NCBI RefSeq assembly: GCF_020379485.1
Contig: NC_063449.1
Span: 36,143,473-36,207,472 of the forward strand
Length of the DNA: 64,000 nucleotides
Direction: 5' to 3'
Source: Brassica napus
Taxonomy: Eukaryota > Streptophyta > Magnoliopsida > Brassicales > Brassicaceae
Of the stretch, positions 46,534 to 58,267 are shown in pieces. Made by a program: the position numbers and the translations under genes. The notes beneath the pieces are model-generated. The model saw only the letters and a program-made list of their open reading frames with translations. It was not told the DNA's origin and searched no databases. Numbering within the stretch: position 1 is the stretch's first letter; every line of letters starts with the position of its first letter.

Positions 46534-47651
46534 TTAGGTATGAGAAGCAGAAGAGTAATTCATTCCACATGATTCTCCTGTCAACAAATCAAGAAGCATC
46601 TTCTTGTATGGCATTGCATTCACGAGCCTGCAACAACAACAACTCTTTTAGATTATATTTTCTAATTAAATCAAGGAACCCTATAACGAATATATGAATC
46701 AAACCTCTCTCTGCGCTTCTCCAGGAACCGAGCCAACGATGCTTTACGAGCTTGAGGAACTGAATTTTTTTTTAGCAATTGTTGTGTTAATATAATTTGT
46801 TGAATAAACCTTGAATATAATTATTTTTTATATAGATATACCTGAAGGCATCATATAGCCAGGATCTACGTTGAACGATTGGATCATGCTCATTGCATTA
46901 GTCGCACCAACGGGTCTGTCCCCACACCTAGAGAAATTATCACAGTAAGTGGCAGAGCTTGATGATGCAGCAGCAGTAGCAGCGTTATGGAATTGTTTTC
47001 CATAGACTCTTTCAGTTTCTATAAGAGGTTTCTTCAATCTGCTCTCTCCAGTGTCTATTTTCAAACCATTCCCGGCACATAACATAATGGCTTGAGCCTA
47101 ATCACAGGTCAGTACATCAGTACATGCTAAGTGTAATTGTGAACTGTATGAATCTATACCTTATCCGGAGATATGTCATTAAAGACGCTAACGGTTCCAG
47201 CATAGAAGATAGTCAGCTGAGGATTCGCGTTTTGAAACGCACCGCTATACTGGCTTCTGCGGTGAATGCTGGCCGCAGATTCTGGGCCCCACTGTCTAGC
47301 TGCTTTCGTGCTGGAACCTACATCATCCATGTTTGTTGACGTCAAAGTACTCATCTTTGAAGATCCAATCCTCACTTTTATGCATAACTTGATGTAAATA
47401 TTATTATCTTTTTGGTCAAAGATGTAATATTATTATTATTATTGATTTTATAACAAAAAAAGTTTTGACGATGATAAACCTGCTTTATACGGCTATATTA
47501 TTACTAAATTAATCTCCTAATTTTTAGTTTCTCTTAAACCCTCAAGCGTACAAGTAGCGAGACAAGAACACAAACCTCGTTCTCCGACACGATCATCCTC
47601 AACGTTATTCAAGTACTGCTTGTCGCTGAAGCCCAGAAAATCTCTTTCCAT
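46534..47651 (-). CDS. TIFY7: JAZ9/TIFY7-like jasmonate ZIM-domain repressor
   Basis: Five exons on the minus strand (47576-47651, 47160-47317, 46842-47097, 46705-46759, 46534-46627) join in frame to 212 residues. The N terminus MERDFLGFSDKQYL is JAZ-type. The ZIM/TIFY motif (TIFYAG at 60-65) is followed by VSVFNDISPDKAQAIM, the region that recruits NINJA. The Jas motif lies at 164-189 (VPQARKASLARFLEKRRER then LVNAMPY), needed for COI1 and MYC2 binding. A nuclear co-repressor role is known for the family. Compared with about 267 residues recalled for Arabidopsis JAZ9, this copy is short: the segment between AARQWG and NPQLTIFY is only about 20 residues. The Jas intron between exons 4 and 5, used for dominant splice variants in other JAZ genes, is preserved. 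Confidence 0.93.
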
Positions 47652-47870
47652 CTCAAACCAAATCGAAAAATACCAACACAAAACAAATTACTCCTCTATT
47701 TCTGCCCAAACAGATTTAAAAAAAAAACAAGGTAGTGAAAGGTTTCCTCTTGGTAATGCTTCAGACACGCTTTGCTTTTCTGTTTTTAAAGGCATGTTTG
47801 ATTAAACCATGTGGGGCTTTTTTTCACCGGGGAGAAACGGTTGGTACTACTGGCTAGACCGGTTTGTTCT

Positions 47871-47876
47871 CACGTG
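47871..47876. promoter_or_regulatory. G-box upstream of JAZ9-like gene
   Basis: CACGTG lies about 220 bp upstream of the JAZ9 start codon. MYC2-type bHLH factors bind this core, which fits jasmonate-induced JAZ feedback. Function is inferred. Confidence 0.55.
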
Positions 47877-48328
47877 TTTTTTATGTTTCTCTTTTGGATG
47901 GTAGGGTCGGTAGATATGATTTTATTCAAAGTTTTAGTAGAGAATAATAAGAGGTTAGCTACTTAACTGGCTATTGAATCTTTTGTTTGTTAACTCGCGC
48001 ACATGTGAAATGTGTGGTTCCTTTTCTTATTCAATGGTTTGATATTTAGCACATCCTCTCTCTTTCTAAAGAAACAGTAAGTTTCATTTGCTTCTCCAAG
48101 GCCTATAAGTATGTTATCGGCCCAACATACAAACATTGTGAGGTCAGGAGGTCTTGTTTCGAATTTTGACAAAGTCTTTTTTGCACACCAAAAATTACTA
48201 TCTTACTGCTGTTATCGCTTTTAATCTAATCGTTTAAATTCTTTCTCACTCAAATAAACTTCGATGTCAAATTAGGAATTTAAGTGGATTCAAAGTTCAA
48301 ACTAATAGTCTTTGAGTGAATTAAGAAT

Positions 48329-48725
48329 TTGATTGAATTAGGAAAACATAGGAGTTCAAATTACAATCTTAATGATGTTATCGCTTATGAAACAATAATA
48401 TTGATGCTACTTGTATTCTCTGTAAGGCGACACAAAAAAGTTGGTCTTTACATGTCCCTGGACTCGATGAAGGTCTGGAACGGGTTTTCTCAAGTGCTTC
48501 TTCAGAATAAGTACACCACTGAATAGACTGCTCGATACGCTTTTCAAGCTGACGGTCTATAGTACATAGAGAGAGATCAGTAATTCAAGAAGACATTGAG
48601 AGATACCACAAAGACGAGATCTGATTTGGTAAGTTTATTGACAAGATTGTCAAGAACATATTATGCTCTTTGCAGGAAGTAGGTTACATGGCTGGGAGCA
48701 AGGATGCAAGTATTAACCAAGTAGT
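48329..48725 (+). pseudogene. Possible decayed coding segment, unidentified
   Basis: One frame reads LYMSLDSMKVWNGFSQVL, NKYTTE, TARYAFQAD, FKKTLRDTTKTRSDLVSLL and WLGARMQVLTK, interrupted by several stops but without frame changes. The amino-acid texture looks like former coding sequence, but I do not recognise the family. It may equally be chance in a low-stop region. The rest of 47877-49371 shows no gene. Confidence 0.25.
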
Positions 48726-49371
48726 GTTAGTTTAGTGGTTGAAGAATTCGAGTATCTATAAAGTCATTTGTTTTGGGTTTGATTTCTGTTGAAAGTAAAG
48801 TTGTTGATAGTTGGTTAGTTTGGGCTTGAATTTCGGTTCATACAGTTTACATGGTAGTTACTTTGACATTAATTAGTTTAAATCCTAATCCATTTTAGAG
48901 TAAAAATAGAATAATGAAAAAAAGATAAATGTATTACTCCATCAATTTAAATGAAATAGGATTAAAGCATTTCTTACCTCAAACTTTATTTTGGAGTAAA
49001 AACTGGAGTGAAGTTGGAGATGTTAAAGCATACATTAGAAATATTGGGTTTCGGTAAATTAAATTTATCCATACAATGTCACAGTTAAAGTTAAATTCGG
49101 AACACTTCTATCAGTTGAACCAAAACCATGTACTTACCTGAATGGCGTTACTATAATTTAGTGATCAAGAAACAATCCATAGAGATTGAGATATGTTTGC
49201 CTTTAATTTGAATGAATTATCCCAAAATATACAAGTACGTACACAATGAATAAAAAACTATAGTTTTAACAAATAAAACCCATTGAAATCTTCACGCTTG
49301 TTCAAGATAACATTGATGTAATAAAAGTTTTTAACAAATAAGACAGATTCACAAAGCATATAAGAGTTTGT

Positions 49372-51010
49372 TTATGGATGCTTCTTAGAAGCTGTTTGTT
49401 TCTCGAGTTGTTCGAAAAGAGAACCATCGTACGCAGCTCTCACTGTCTCTTTGTGCAACAGACCGTTCTTGTCTTTACACAAATAATGCAGCATCTTCCA
49501 CTCCGTATATCCAGCAATCCTGCATTTTTTAACTCTAAATATTATTGATCGCGTTTCCGGTTATGATGGAAACTAAACCGGTTGGGATACTTACGCTCCT
49601 TTGCGATCATTAGGCTCTTTGTTTGCGTTGAGTAGTTGTTTGAGTTCCTCCCCCGTCAAAGCATCGGGATGTGTCTTTGAATGCTTCGCGAACATCTCCT
49701 CGAACTTTGATGCCACAAACCTCCAAAAAAATTATAGAAAAAAAATACAGTAGTATTAATTAAAATATACTAAAATCATCAGAATTTGCGTAATTTAATA
49801 CTCCCTCCGTTCCTTAAAATTACATATTTTAGAGAAAAATTTTGTTTCAAAAAGATACATCTTTTATATTTCAATGCATATTTTATCAACTAATTGCAAA
49901 CTTCAAAAAACTTAATTGCACTAGTTAAATTTTTATTGGCTTAAAATTATAGAAAAAAGATAAACACAAAAAAACTATGCAAATTTAATGTGTTTTATTA
50001 AGATGTGTGAAAAATCTAGAATATACTCCCTCTGTTACTTAAAGTTACATATTCTAGAGAAAAAAATTATTTTAAAAGATAAATTTTTTACATTTTCAAT
50101 GCATATTTTACTAATTAATTGCAAATTTCAAAAAACTTAATTGTTCTAGTTGAATTTTTATTGGTTTAAAATTATGGAAAAAAGATAAACACAAAAAATG
50201 TGTAAATTTAATATGTTATTGAAACGCCTGAAAAATCTAGAATATGTAATTTTATGGAACAGAGGGAGTATAACTTTAAGGAACAGGGGAGTATATACTA
50301 CACGCAAGTTATCAGATACCTGCCATCCTTATCGTAAACGCCTGAATCGCTGCCATGTTTGGCAAGGTGAATATTCTTAACCTCTATGGGAAATGAGAAG
50401 GAGAAACCTTTACCCTGCAGATCAAAACACATATCACTGATTCCTTTTGTCATAAGCTATGAAATTAACACTACCAATATTTAACTTTTTAATTGTGTTA
50501 ATAGTTCAGATTTCAAGTTACCGGACGAGTTTTGCTGCTTAGACCCATGTTGATGAACAGAGAAGCAAATGCCGACAAGAGATAGCCACATCCGATTGCT
50601 CTAAACCCTGTTCTTGTTTTTGGTCATTCGGCATGATCCGACCGTAACATCAGTCAGAGAATATAAAAAAAAATCTTTACTTACTACAGAATCCATAAGT
50701 CCACGCACTATAAAGAAAACAAAAGATCCCTAAGGCAAATATAATTTTAGAGATTATGAGATTCATCAAGACATCCTGGTCTAACTAAAGAGTTATTCTT
50801 TTTCAAACCGTACCTTGATATGTCTCCGAGGGATAAACGATGCCATCTTTGTTCCGGTCAAAGAAGGCCACATGTCTCTGCAAGAAGTTATCCTCTTCTG
50901 GCACAAATTTCACTCCTAGAAAAAGCCCAAAACGTTTCAAGATCGATTTTATCATGGTACATATTGAATAAGAATGATAGAAAAGTACCAGGTGATGCAG
51001 AGGAAGCCAT
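49372..51010 (-). CDS. Caleosin / peroxygenase (CLO4/CLO5-like)
   Basis: Six exons on the minus strand (50989-51010, 50814-50915, 50522-50607, 50320-50414, 49595-49720, 49372-49519) join in frame to 192 residues. A single canonical EF-hand [12 protein letters not shown] (27-38) is preceded by the conserved His of the haem site (H22 in LQRHVAFFD); a second family His lies in KHGSDSG (H90). The 68-residue spacing between these equals that of the two haem-linked His in AtPXG1 as I recall it. A hydrophobic segment [14 protein letters not shown] (about 50-63) is the membrane/lipid-droplet anchor. The N terminus is short, as in class L caleosins. Likely activity: calcium-binding, haem-dependent peroxygenase on oxylipins. 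It corresponds to At1g70680 or At1g70670. Intron 4 holds nested MITEs. Confidence 0.93.
49801..50291. mobile_element. Stowaway MITE (outer, split) in caleosin intron
   Basis: The left end CTCCCTCCGTTCC follows TA (49799-49800). The right end GGAACAGGGGAG at 50280-50291 precedes TA (50292-50293). It is interrupted by the second copy at 50026-50268. Confidence 0.8.
50026..50268. mobile_element. Stowaway MITE (inner) nested in the outer copy
   Basis: CTCCCTCTGTTAC to GGAACAGAGGGAG, 243 bp, flanked by TA (50024-50025 and 50269-50270). Its body is similar to the outer copy, so a family member inserted into a relative at a TA. Confidence 0.82.
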
Positions 51011-51419
51011 GATCAGAGAGAGACAAGGAAAAAGGAAACGGTTGGAAAGAGAGAAGTCACAGAAAAAGTGAAAAGAAAATAGCGAAACACTCTTCTTTTA
51101 TATTTACTTTTTTTTGTATCTTTAGATTTAAGAAAAAGAGAACTGTTCGTCATGTTATTCTATTGATGATAATGTAATTAAACATTCGATTCGATCTGTA
51201 ATTTGTTCTTTTATGATTCTCTTAAGGAAAACGAGAAATTGAGTGGGAAGCGTCAGGCATTTAATATTGGCTTCATTCATGCACCACGTTGCTTTCGCTG
51301 GTTTTTATTTGTCTTCCCTTTTTTCCTCTTCTACTTTAGTACTCCTTTCCCAAAAATAAATTTTTTTAAATTTTTTAGATTTTTTTTTCCACAAAGATAG
51401 ATTTTCTATATTGTTAAAG

Positions 51420-51602
51420 TACTTTTTTATACTTTTGAGAAAAGTTAATTGAGAATATTTGAATTAATTAAATTTTATTGATGAAAAGTTATTGAAAAAT
51501 GAATAATAAAATAAAAAATAAATTAAATTGTAAACATTTATTAAATTTTTAATAAATGTGAATACTCTAGAAAATCTTACTTTTAGGAACAGAGAGAAGA
51601 GT
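51420..51602. mobile_element. Truncated Stowaway MITE
   Basis: This matches the right two-thirds of the element at 29753-30021 (GAATATTTGAATTAATTAAA and GTAAACATTTATTA words in order) and ends AGGAACAGAGAGA. The left end is missing. Confidence 0.6.
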
Positions 51603-54099
51603 ATTTCGCATTTAAATAATTTTTTTTGGTCAACTAGCATTTAAATAATATATTTGGGTGTCTTATTTAACATTGAATTTGAAATTAATTATATCAGGTT
51701 TTATAACCCATTCGTATCTAATAATTGATTGTAAAATATTTATTACATTAAGTTTCAAAAATATGTATAAAAATTATAAATTATTTATTATTGTACTTAA
51801 AACATTTTTCTGAAAGATTTTGGAATCTAGTGTATTAATTTTTGTATTTACAATATTTTCATTTTTAAAAAAAAATCTAGCTATTATTATTTTTTGTATT
51901 TAAATATTTTACTAAATCATTTTTAAATTTATGGTCATTCAATTTAGAAAATCAAATACAAAAATTAAATCTTGTGTTATTCATGTTTGATAGATTCTTA
52001 CAGTTCATTTAAAAAGAGTTTAAATTTAATTTCATTTGTAAACTATTGTAACAAATTTTATTATTATCTTCAAATTTTATAATTATTTTATGAATAATAA
52101 AATCCACGACAGACTGTAGCCATCTTCACTTTTGCCCAAAACTATCGTCACATTGTTGAATTTAATGTATGTTGACGTTAATTAATACAATTTTGTTTTG
52201 GTAATTTCTTACTAGTTTTTTTTTTTAACTTAGCTTTCAGTTATCGTTCTCTTTTGGCATCCCCTTGATACTTTTTTAATCCATCGCTTTTATAATTGTA
52301 CATTTCATGTGTTTGTTAATTGCAAGGTTCCAGATTTTGTCCGTCTTGCATAGCCGATAGCATTTATAAATGATTGCCGCACAGTGTTTGAGTGTATACA
52401 TTTCTTCGGCTTCATAAAAAAGATTTCTACACAAGTTAAAAGAAAAAGACTAAATTGTTTACTATATTATTGCAAAATTAAGGCCAATAATTTTTTTTTT
52501 GCTAAAGATGTGAGTATTATTACTAGAATGAAATTTGATTACAGATTAACTGAACCAAAATCTGCTAATTAAAGCCATTCTGTTCATAAGAACTGTAAAA
52601 AAAAATTAAAAAAATTCTTAGGAAGCAAAGATTTAGGTCCAGAGCAAATCACTAGTAGTAAGCAATGAAGCTAGTTTGAAACTTAAACAAGAGACGACAT
52701 ATATTATCCCTAACAAACCGCTTCCTGATCACCTAAGGCGACCAAGAGAATAGCTTCAAAGAGCAGTCTGGACTAACACACACCCGAAGGTGGTTCCATA
52801 CTGTTTCGACGGAGGTGACTGGCTACGGCTCCGAAACACCACATGAGGAGAATGCCTAGCAAACAGACTCGCAACTAACAGAGTGGAAAGACTTAGTGTA
52901 GTCAATCCTGACATTCCAACCGTTGGAGGTGAAGAGTAAAGTCAAGGCAAATGCAGACGGTAAAATAACCTTCAACCAGCCACGAACCTACAAGATACGG
53001 TGGAGACATTGAGGGAAAACACAAAAGCTTTTACCGGAGGCAGATAAAATACTTATTTATTTAAAATTAGAAAATTTATAAAAAGACAATTTAAAACAAT
53101 AGTATTAGTTTAACATGATATTTATTTAAAAACGAAAAATGTAATACTTAAGTTAGAAGGTTTGTATTGGTGACACAAGAAACTAAGGTTTGTATTTAAC
53201 CAAAAAAAGTGGTCTAATTAGCTTAGACTACAAGAAAACAAAAATCGTGATGTACATTGTTATCGGAAGAGATAATCAAACTGGTGATAATGCAACTATG
53301 GTGGAAATATATATTTATTAAATTGATGGATTAACAAATTGCTTTTATAAATGAAAATTAATAAGGGTAATATTATTAAAGGTATACCACATGTGTGTTT
53401 TCTAAGGGTAATAATATTTCTTTTTAGTCGCTTTCTATTTGAGTTATTGAAAAACATGGATGACTGACTAAGCTTCGCGTTTGTATGCGGACAATTAAAG
53501 ATTACAGCTACGAAAACTTAACCCTATTTTATCAATGACTTGTGTTTCATATTTAGTTAAAAATATGACAAAATACACGTACAGGTAATCAAATCACAGT
53601 TTTAGCATTGGTACTGGTATTGGTATTGGTATTGGTATTGGACGGTATCAACGTATTAATGAAAACGGAAACCTAACAAGAGATTGTTTTCTGATTGAAT
53701 TAACTAATTTATGTTGGCGCATCGATAGATTAATAACTGTTAGTATCTGATATAGACTATATCGTAAAGCATATAGATTATAAAATGTAAGTTATATGAT
53801 TAAAATAACATAATATACTGAGTTTTACTAGTTTAGATACACATGTAATTTCAAATAATTTTATTGTTACAATGTACTAATAGTTTAACGAAATCTGGAG
53901 TACATTTTGTACTTATAAATGTAGATTAGATGTGTGGTCTGCCTGGGTATCAAAAATCCTGTCTTCCTATCTTTTTGATGATATCAGATGTTACCCACCC
54001 GTGATCGGCCAAAATCCGAGGTAAAGATGCTACCATTTAATGTTATGGTGAATGGTTTTCCTGTCCACCAATTGAAATTACTGTTACCGTACAATTTAA
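51603..54099. other. Intergenic repeats and AT-rich sequence
   Basis: No gene is seen. About 52600-53040 is less AT-rich and looks like a fragment of a dispersed repeat or retroposon in reverse orientation (T/A run at 52598-52610), unidentified. About 53608-53641 is a short (TTGGTA)n hexamer run. CTACAAGAAAACA at about 53229 resembles a solitary CACTA end. Confidence 0.35.
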
Positions 54100-54713
54100 C
54101 TAGGTATTTTTCTGCACCATGTGCAGAAAATGAATTTTTTAAATCTAACTTATATTTAAAAATAAATTTTATTAAATATTATAGATTTTACTATTTCCTT
54201 ACTAATATTTAATATAGATTTGATATATATTAAATCAATTTGTATAAAACTAATAAAACGATATAACATTGTATAATTATCAAAATTTAGCCCAAACAAG
54301 GTATATAAAAAACTAATGATTTTACGATTAGATATTTAAATTTTAAAAAAATTGTAGAAATTTTTGAAAGCTTTAGTAATACAAATTGTATAATTATACA
54401 AAAATAATAATATTTCAAAATATAAAATGTTATATATGAATATATTTATTTTATAGATGATGTATGAGCTATTACCATATTTAAAAAAAGTTTACCAAAA
54501 AGAAATATCAATATTAAATGTAATATATATCAATTATTACCATATTTTAATAAGTTTGCCAAAAATATAAATCAACATTAAATAAAATTATCCATGTCAT
54601 ATTTTTTCGGAAGCCATGTCATCAATTTCAGTAGCCATGTCATATTTATGTTTGTGAAATTGATTGTAAAGAGGACATGTGACAAAATCACTTCGCAAAT
54701 ATAGTCTAGGGGA
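54100..54713 (-). mobile_element. Short non-autonomous Helitron, copy B (inverted)
   Basis: On the minus strand it starts TCCCCTAGAC (after A) and ends CTAG (before T), with the same CTGCAC/GTGCAG hairpin (54112-54126). It is 614 bp against 627 bp for copy A at 7651-8277, aligned end to end with small indels. The element is non-coding. Confidence 0.88.
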
Positions 54714-55699
54714 TGTTATGGACGTTACATATTCTATAAAAAGTGGATACAATTTGAGATTTGTTTTGAATAAAATGATTCTATATGGAATATTTGAAGG
54801 ATTGGTAGACTTTAAGGAACGGTATCAACATTCACACGCATTGGAAGAGTGCAATAATTAAAGAGGTCATTGAGTGCAACAGATTACTTTAGCTTTTATC
54901 TCTTTGTCTTGTCCAAAGCCAATGGCTGGTGATGACAACCCTAAAACTTTCTCTCCACATTCACACTTTGGTATAGATCATTGCTTCTACAAACTACCAT
55001 AAACATTCCCTTTTATATTATACTCCAGAACCTTTTCCTTTTAACTCTTATCAAACTTAGCTTAAAAAGTTGCATTAGAAAGCGTATACACTTGTAAGAC
55101 TTTAAACAAACATCTTTCATGAGTCTCATTTAGGGAAAAAAAGACTACGGTCTAATGCCTGAAACCTTCCAAGCGTTGAGATAACTTTTGCGGTTCTGCA
55201 GTGACATCAATTATCTGAATCAGTAAATCCTCCATTGTGTTTTCTCTTCTCCAGATGGAGGAAGTGACTCGGTTCAACCTGATGGTTTTGATTTGACCCT
55301 GCTTGTTAAACTACGTATGTAGTTGAATATTTAGCAAAAATATGATCTCATAATCATCACATGTTAATTGGAACTCATCAATGGGTCCACGCTTCATAGT
55401 CACCCACAAGGACCACAACGGAATCAGCATAAAGTAGAAACATTTGAGAGTTTATGTTATATGTCAAAGAAAATGATTCATTTTGAAAGTATATTATAAA
55501 ATTAAAACGTCAGAGCAAATTAAGTTTTACAATACATAAAAACGAAAAGGGTACAAAACTGGAAAAGCCTTCAACACTTTCAACAGTAACACTGTCAAGA
55601 AGAAAGCTTTCCTCTTCTCGTGTCCCTCAGCACCACAACAAAACAAAAACAAACTACACTTTCTTCTGCAAAAAGCTTCAAGTTTTTTGGGATCTAAGC
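54714..55699. other. Spacer and 3' flank of MAK16
   Basis: No gene is seen. It contains the presumed MAK16 3' UTR. Confidence 0.4.
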
Positions 55700-57317
55700 T
55701 CAGCTTGCGGTTTTCAGGGTTCGTATCACGTCTCCATCTTCTTGCTCCATCTGAAAGAGATAAGAGAGGCACATAAGAACATATAGACAACACAAAGTAA
55801 CTCAACAAGTCAACACAAAGTGTGAAATCTCACCTCAACAACTACTCTCTTCTTCTTCTTCTTTGATTTTCCAAGATCATCAGACTTTCTTGAATCTCTC
55901 TTTCCTTTTTTATGAATCACAACTTGCTCCTCACCATCATCGTCGTCTTCCTCCTCATCAGCTGAATCTATATTCAAAAAAATTGTGGCTTTGTAAATAA
56001 TCCACCATGAGAAAGACCTTACCTGACTAAAAAACTCACAAGAGATACGGATTTGTATAATGAGTTTTACCATGTTCATCATCGTTGAAGTTAGACATCT
56101 TAGAGGGAAAGCCAGGGAAATCTTCCATATCTTCCTCTTCTTCAAGCTCTTCATATCCTTCAACATATTCAATCTCTGGCTCCTGATAGTTCATTCAACA
56201 ATAAACATTTTGAACAAAGGGAGTGCCGTTCTATGTCAACAAAACAGAGAAAATAAAACAATATCAATTATTTAAGTGCACGCTTATATAAAAGTACCTC
56301 CTCTTCTTCCTCCTCCTCGACACCTTCTGCCAATTTCTTTTCTTCATCAAGAACCTTGTTCCACTCAAGCTCCGGGTAATTGTATATGTCACCATAAATA
56401 CCCTTCTTCAAACGCTCTAGCAACTCGGTCTCAATAGCCTGATCAGTAGAGAGAAACCAGCTTATGGAAAAACAAAACAGAAACAAAAGCAGACAGGCAA
56501 TATATAAAAAGCGAAAATAGATGAGTGACCTTATCCAAGACCGCTGCTTTAACAGCCTTCTCCTCTCTTCTTGATTCTCTCTTGATATCCCTCCTTGGTG
56601 TAGTCATTATCTTCTCCCTATGAACAAAACCCAACACCACCAAACAATCAAACCCAACAGAACTAGGAAGCTGCATAATACAAAACCAAGGACCAACCTT
56701 GTCTTGAGAGCCAGTTTCCTCATACGAATACGCATCTGAGTCATTTTGGTCAGTCTTTGCTTGATCTTGTGCTGTAACAACTTAGGCCAATACAACTACA
56801 ACCAAAATAAAAACAGAATAAAAACCTCTACTCTTGTTGCATCAAGATATAATCAATCTAAGCTCTAATTACCAAGTGCTTGTCAATGGTTTCAAGAGCC
56901 TTCTCGTAGTTCCTAGGCAACTTCACCCTCTCCCACAAGTTCTTAGGCATATGGGCTCTCTCTATTGTCTTCATATACAAATAAAACACACCTAGACAAA
57001 AAATCAAAAGTTAAACAGATTCAATTCAAATCAGACAAAACACGAAGTTAAACAAGAAATGTCAAGTAGTATTACCATCGTGGTCTCTGATGGTGGCGTA
57101 ACGGCTGTTAGCGAGAGGACAAGAGCTTCGGTTGCAAATACCCGTTACGTTGTAAGGGTTTCTACAGAAGATTCCGGTTTCGATCCTACGAAGGTGGAGC
57201 AAGGTATCTCAATCAGTACGAGAGTTCACAGAGGAAGAAGAAGTGAAGAGCTTACTTGGCCATGTAACTGCAGTGCTTGTGTCTGATGACTTGCCATATG
57301 ACCTCGTCGTGCTGCAT
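55700..57317 (-). CDS. MAK16: MAK16-like 60S ribosome biogenesis protein, one-base frameshift in exon 3
   Basis: Nine exons on the minus strand (57256-57317, 57076-57185, 56873-56992, 56698-56795, 56530-56617, 56298-56438, 56071-56182, 55834-55967, 55700-55750) give about 304 residues. The N terminus [19 protein letters not shown] and [20 protein letters not shown] are the MAK16/L28e-like domain. The centre has [20 protein letters not shown]; the C terminus is acidic (Glu/Asp runs) and then Lys-rich, ending [12 protein letters not shown]. It is a nucleolar factor for pre-60S assembly. All splice sites and phases agree except exon 3, which is 120 nt where 119 keeps frame: an extra A in AAGAAACTTG (near 56940-56942) where the family has Lys-Asn-Leu-Trp. 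As written the reading stops soon after. It is either a sequence error or a recent loss; the rest looks constrained. Confidence 0.88.
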
Positions 57318-57388
57318 CTTTCACGGTGGAGTTTTCAAATCCGGCGACGCAGGGATGGGATACTCGGACAAGAGATGGGTTTCGCGAA

Positions 57389-57537
57389 CTAGGGTTTCAA
57401 AATGAGGAGTTATATTTTATTTTATGTTTTGTAAGGAGTGTGTTTTCGCGAAGATTGGAAAATTGGAGGGTTATAATGCAACTTCTAATAATTGTTGATA
57501 AAAAAATATCATTTGGGCCCTCGTTTGTTAAGCCCAA
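57389..57537 (-). promoter_or_regulatory. Telo-box and site II elements upstream of MAK16
   Basis: AAACCCTAG (57389-57397, minus strand) is a telo-box. TGGGCC at 57514-57519 and TTGGGCTT at about 57530-57537 (minus strand) are site II cores. This combination is known from ribosomal-protein and ribosome-biogenesis promoters in plants and fits MAK16. Function is inferred. Confidence 0.65.
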
Positions 57538-57555
57538 GCCCTTTTCTTTTGGGTA

Positions 57556-57607
57556 TTTATAGAAACATCGCATCCCATCAAGAGGGCTGTATGTAAAGAA
57601 TATGGAA
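57556..57607. repeat. Direct duplication flanking the hAT-type MITE, left copy
   Basis: TTTATAGAAACATCG, GCATCCCATCAAGAG and TGTATGTAAAGAATATGGA recur as a similar block at 58289-58343. It predates the MITE insertion or arose with it. Confidence 0.65.
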
Positions 57608-57691
57608 CGTGCGTAGAACAGTGATCGTGTGGAGATCACAAAACAGTGAACAAAAGATGCATCTTAGAATGAAGATAAGCTGAGGATAAAC

Positions 57692-58267
57692 CTAGGTTCT
57701 AAAACGCGGCCGCACTACCCGATTAAGCGGCGGGGAAACGCTAGGCGGAGGTTGAGCGAGGCGATTTCGTCTTATTCGACCAATAACTCGGAATCGTCAA
57801 AAAAATTCAAGTTTTTGAGGTTTTGAGCTTATAATCGATTTCTAGATGTTAAATCTACGAGTATTAAGTATAAATATCAAGAAAAACGCAAAAGAAACTG
57901 ATGAAATCGGTGAAACAAAGGTGTGGCGGCTCTGCAATTAAGTTTGTGAAACCTATAACATATTAGGGAAGAAGATGATTAAAATTACAACTATGCCATT
58001 AATCAAAAAACAAAAAATAGTAGAAAACGGAGACTGGGTATCGAACTCGCGAACTGTCCCTTATATTTAAGCTTCAGAACCACTTTGCCATAGATAATAT
58101 CTTTACGGGAAACAGAAATCACCTATTCATGTCTATACTTTATCAGAAAATTGAATAACCATTAAAAATTAATCCCCAATTAATCGGCGATTAATCTCCG
58201 ATTTTTCTACAACTCGCTAGGCCCAGACCGACCGCCTGACTCACGCCTAACGCGATTCCAAACATGG
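57692..58267. mobile_element. hAT-type MITE
   Basis: The 576-bp segment is flanked by GGATAAAC on both sides (57684-57691 and 58268-58275), an 8-bp target duplication as made by hAT transposases. The ends CTAGGTTCTAAAACGCG and (reverse complement of the right) CCATGTTTGGAATCGCG match at 11 of 17 positions. Inside are G/C-rich subterminal words (CGCCTAGCG/CTAGGCG type) at both ends. No coding capacity. Confidence 0.65.

Noticed and set aside
53225..53245. CTACAAGAAAACA as a CACTA element end
   Set aside because: No opposite end or 3-bp duplication nearby; probably a solitary relic.
57059..57286. 75-codon plus-strand frame opposite MAK16
   Set aside because: It is the antisense shadow of MAK16 exon 2, whose family motifs and splice sites are clear on the minus strand.
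57950..58090. tRNA-like words (GGTATCGAACTCGCG) inside the hAT-type MITE
   Set aside because: No cloverleaf with matching acceptor and anticodon stems could be built.
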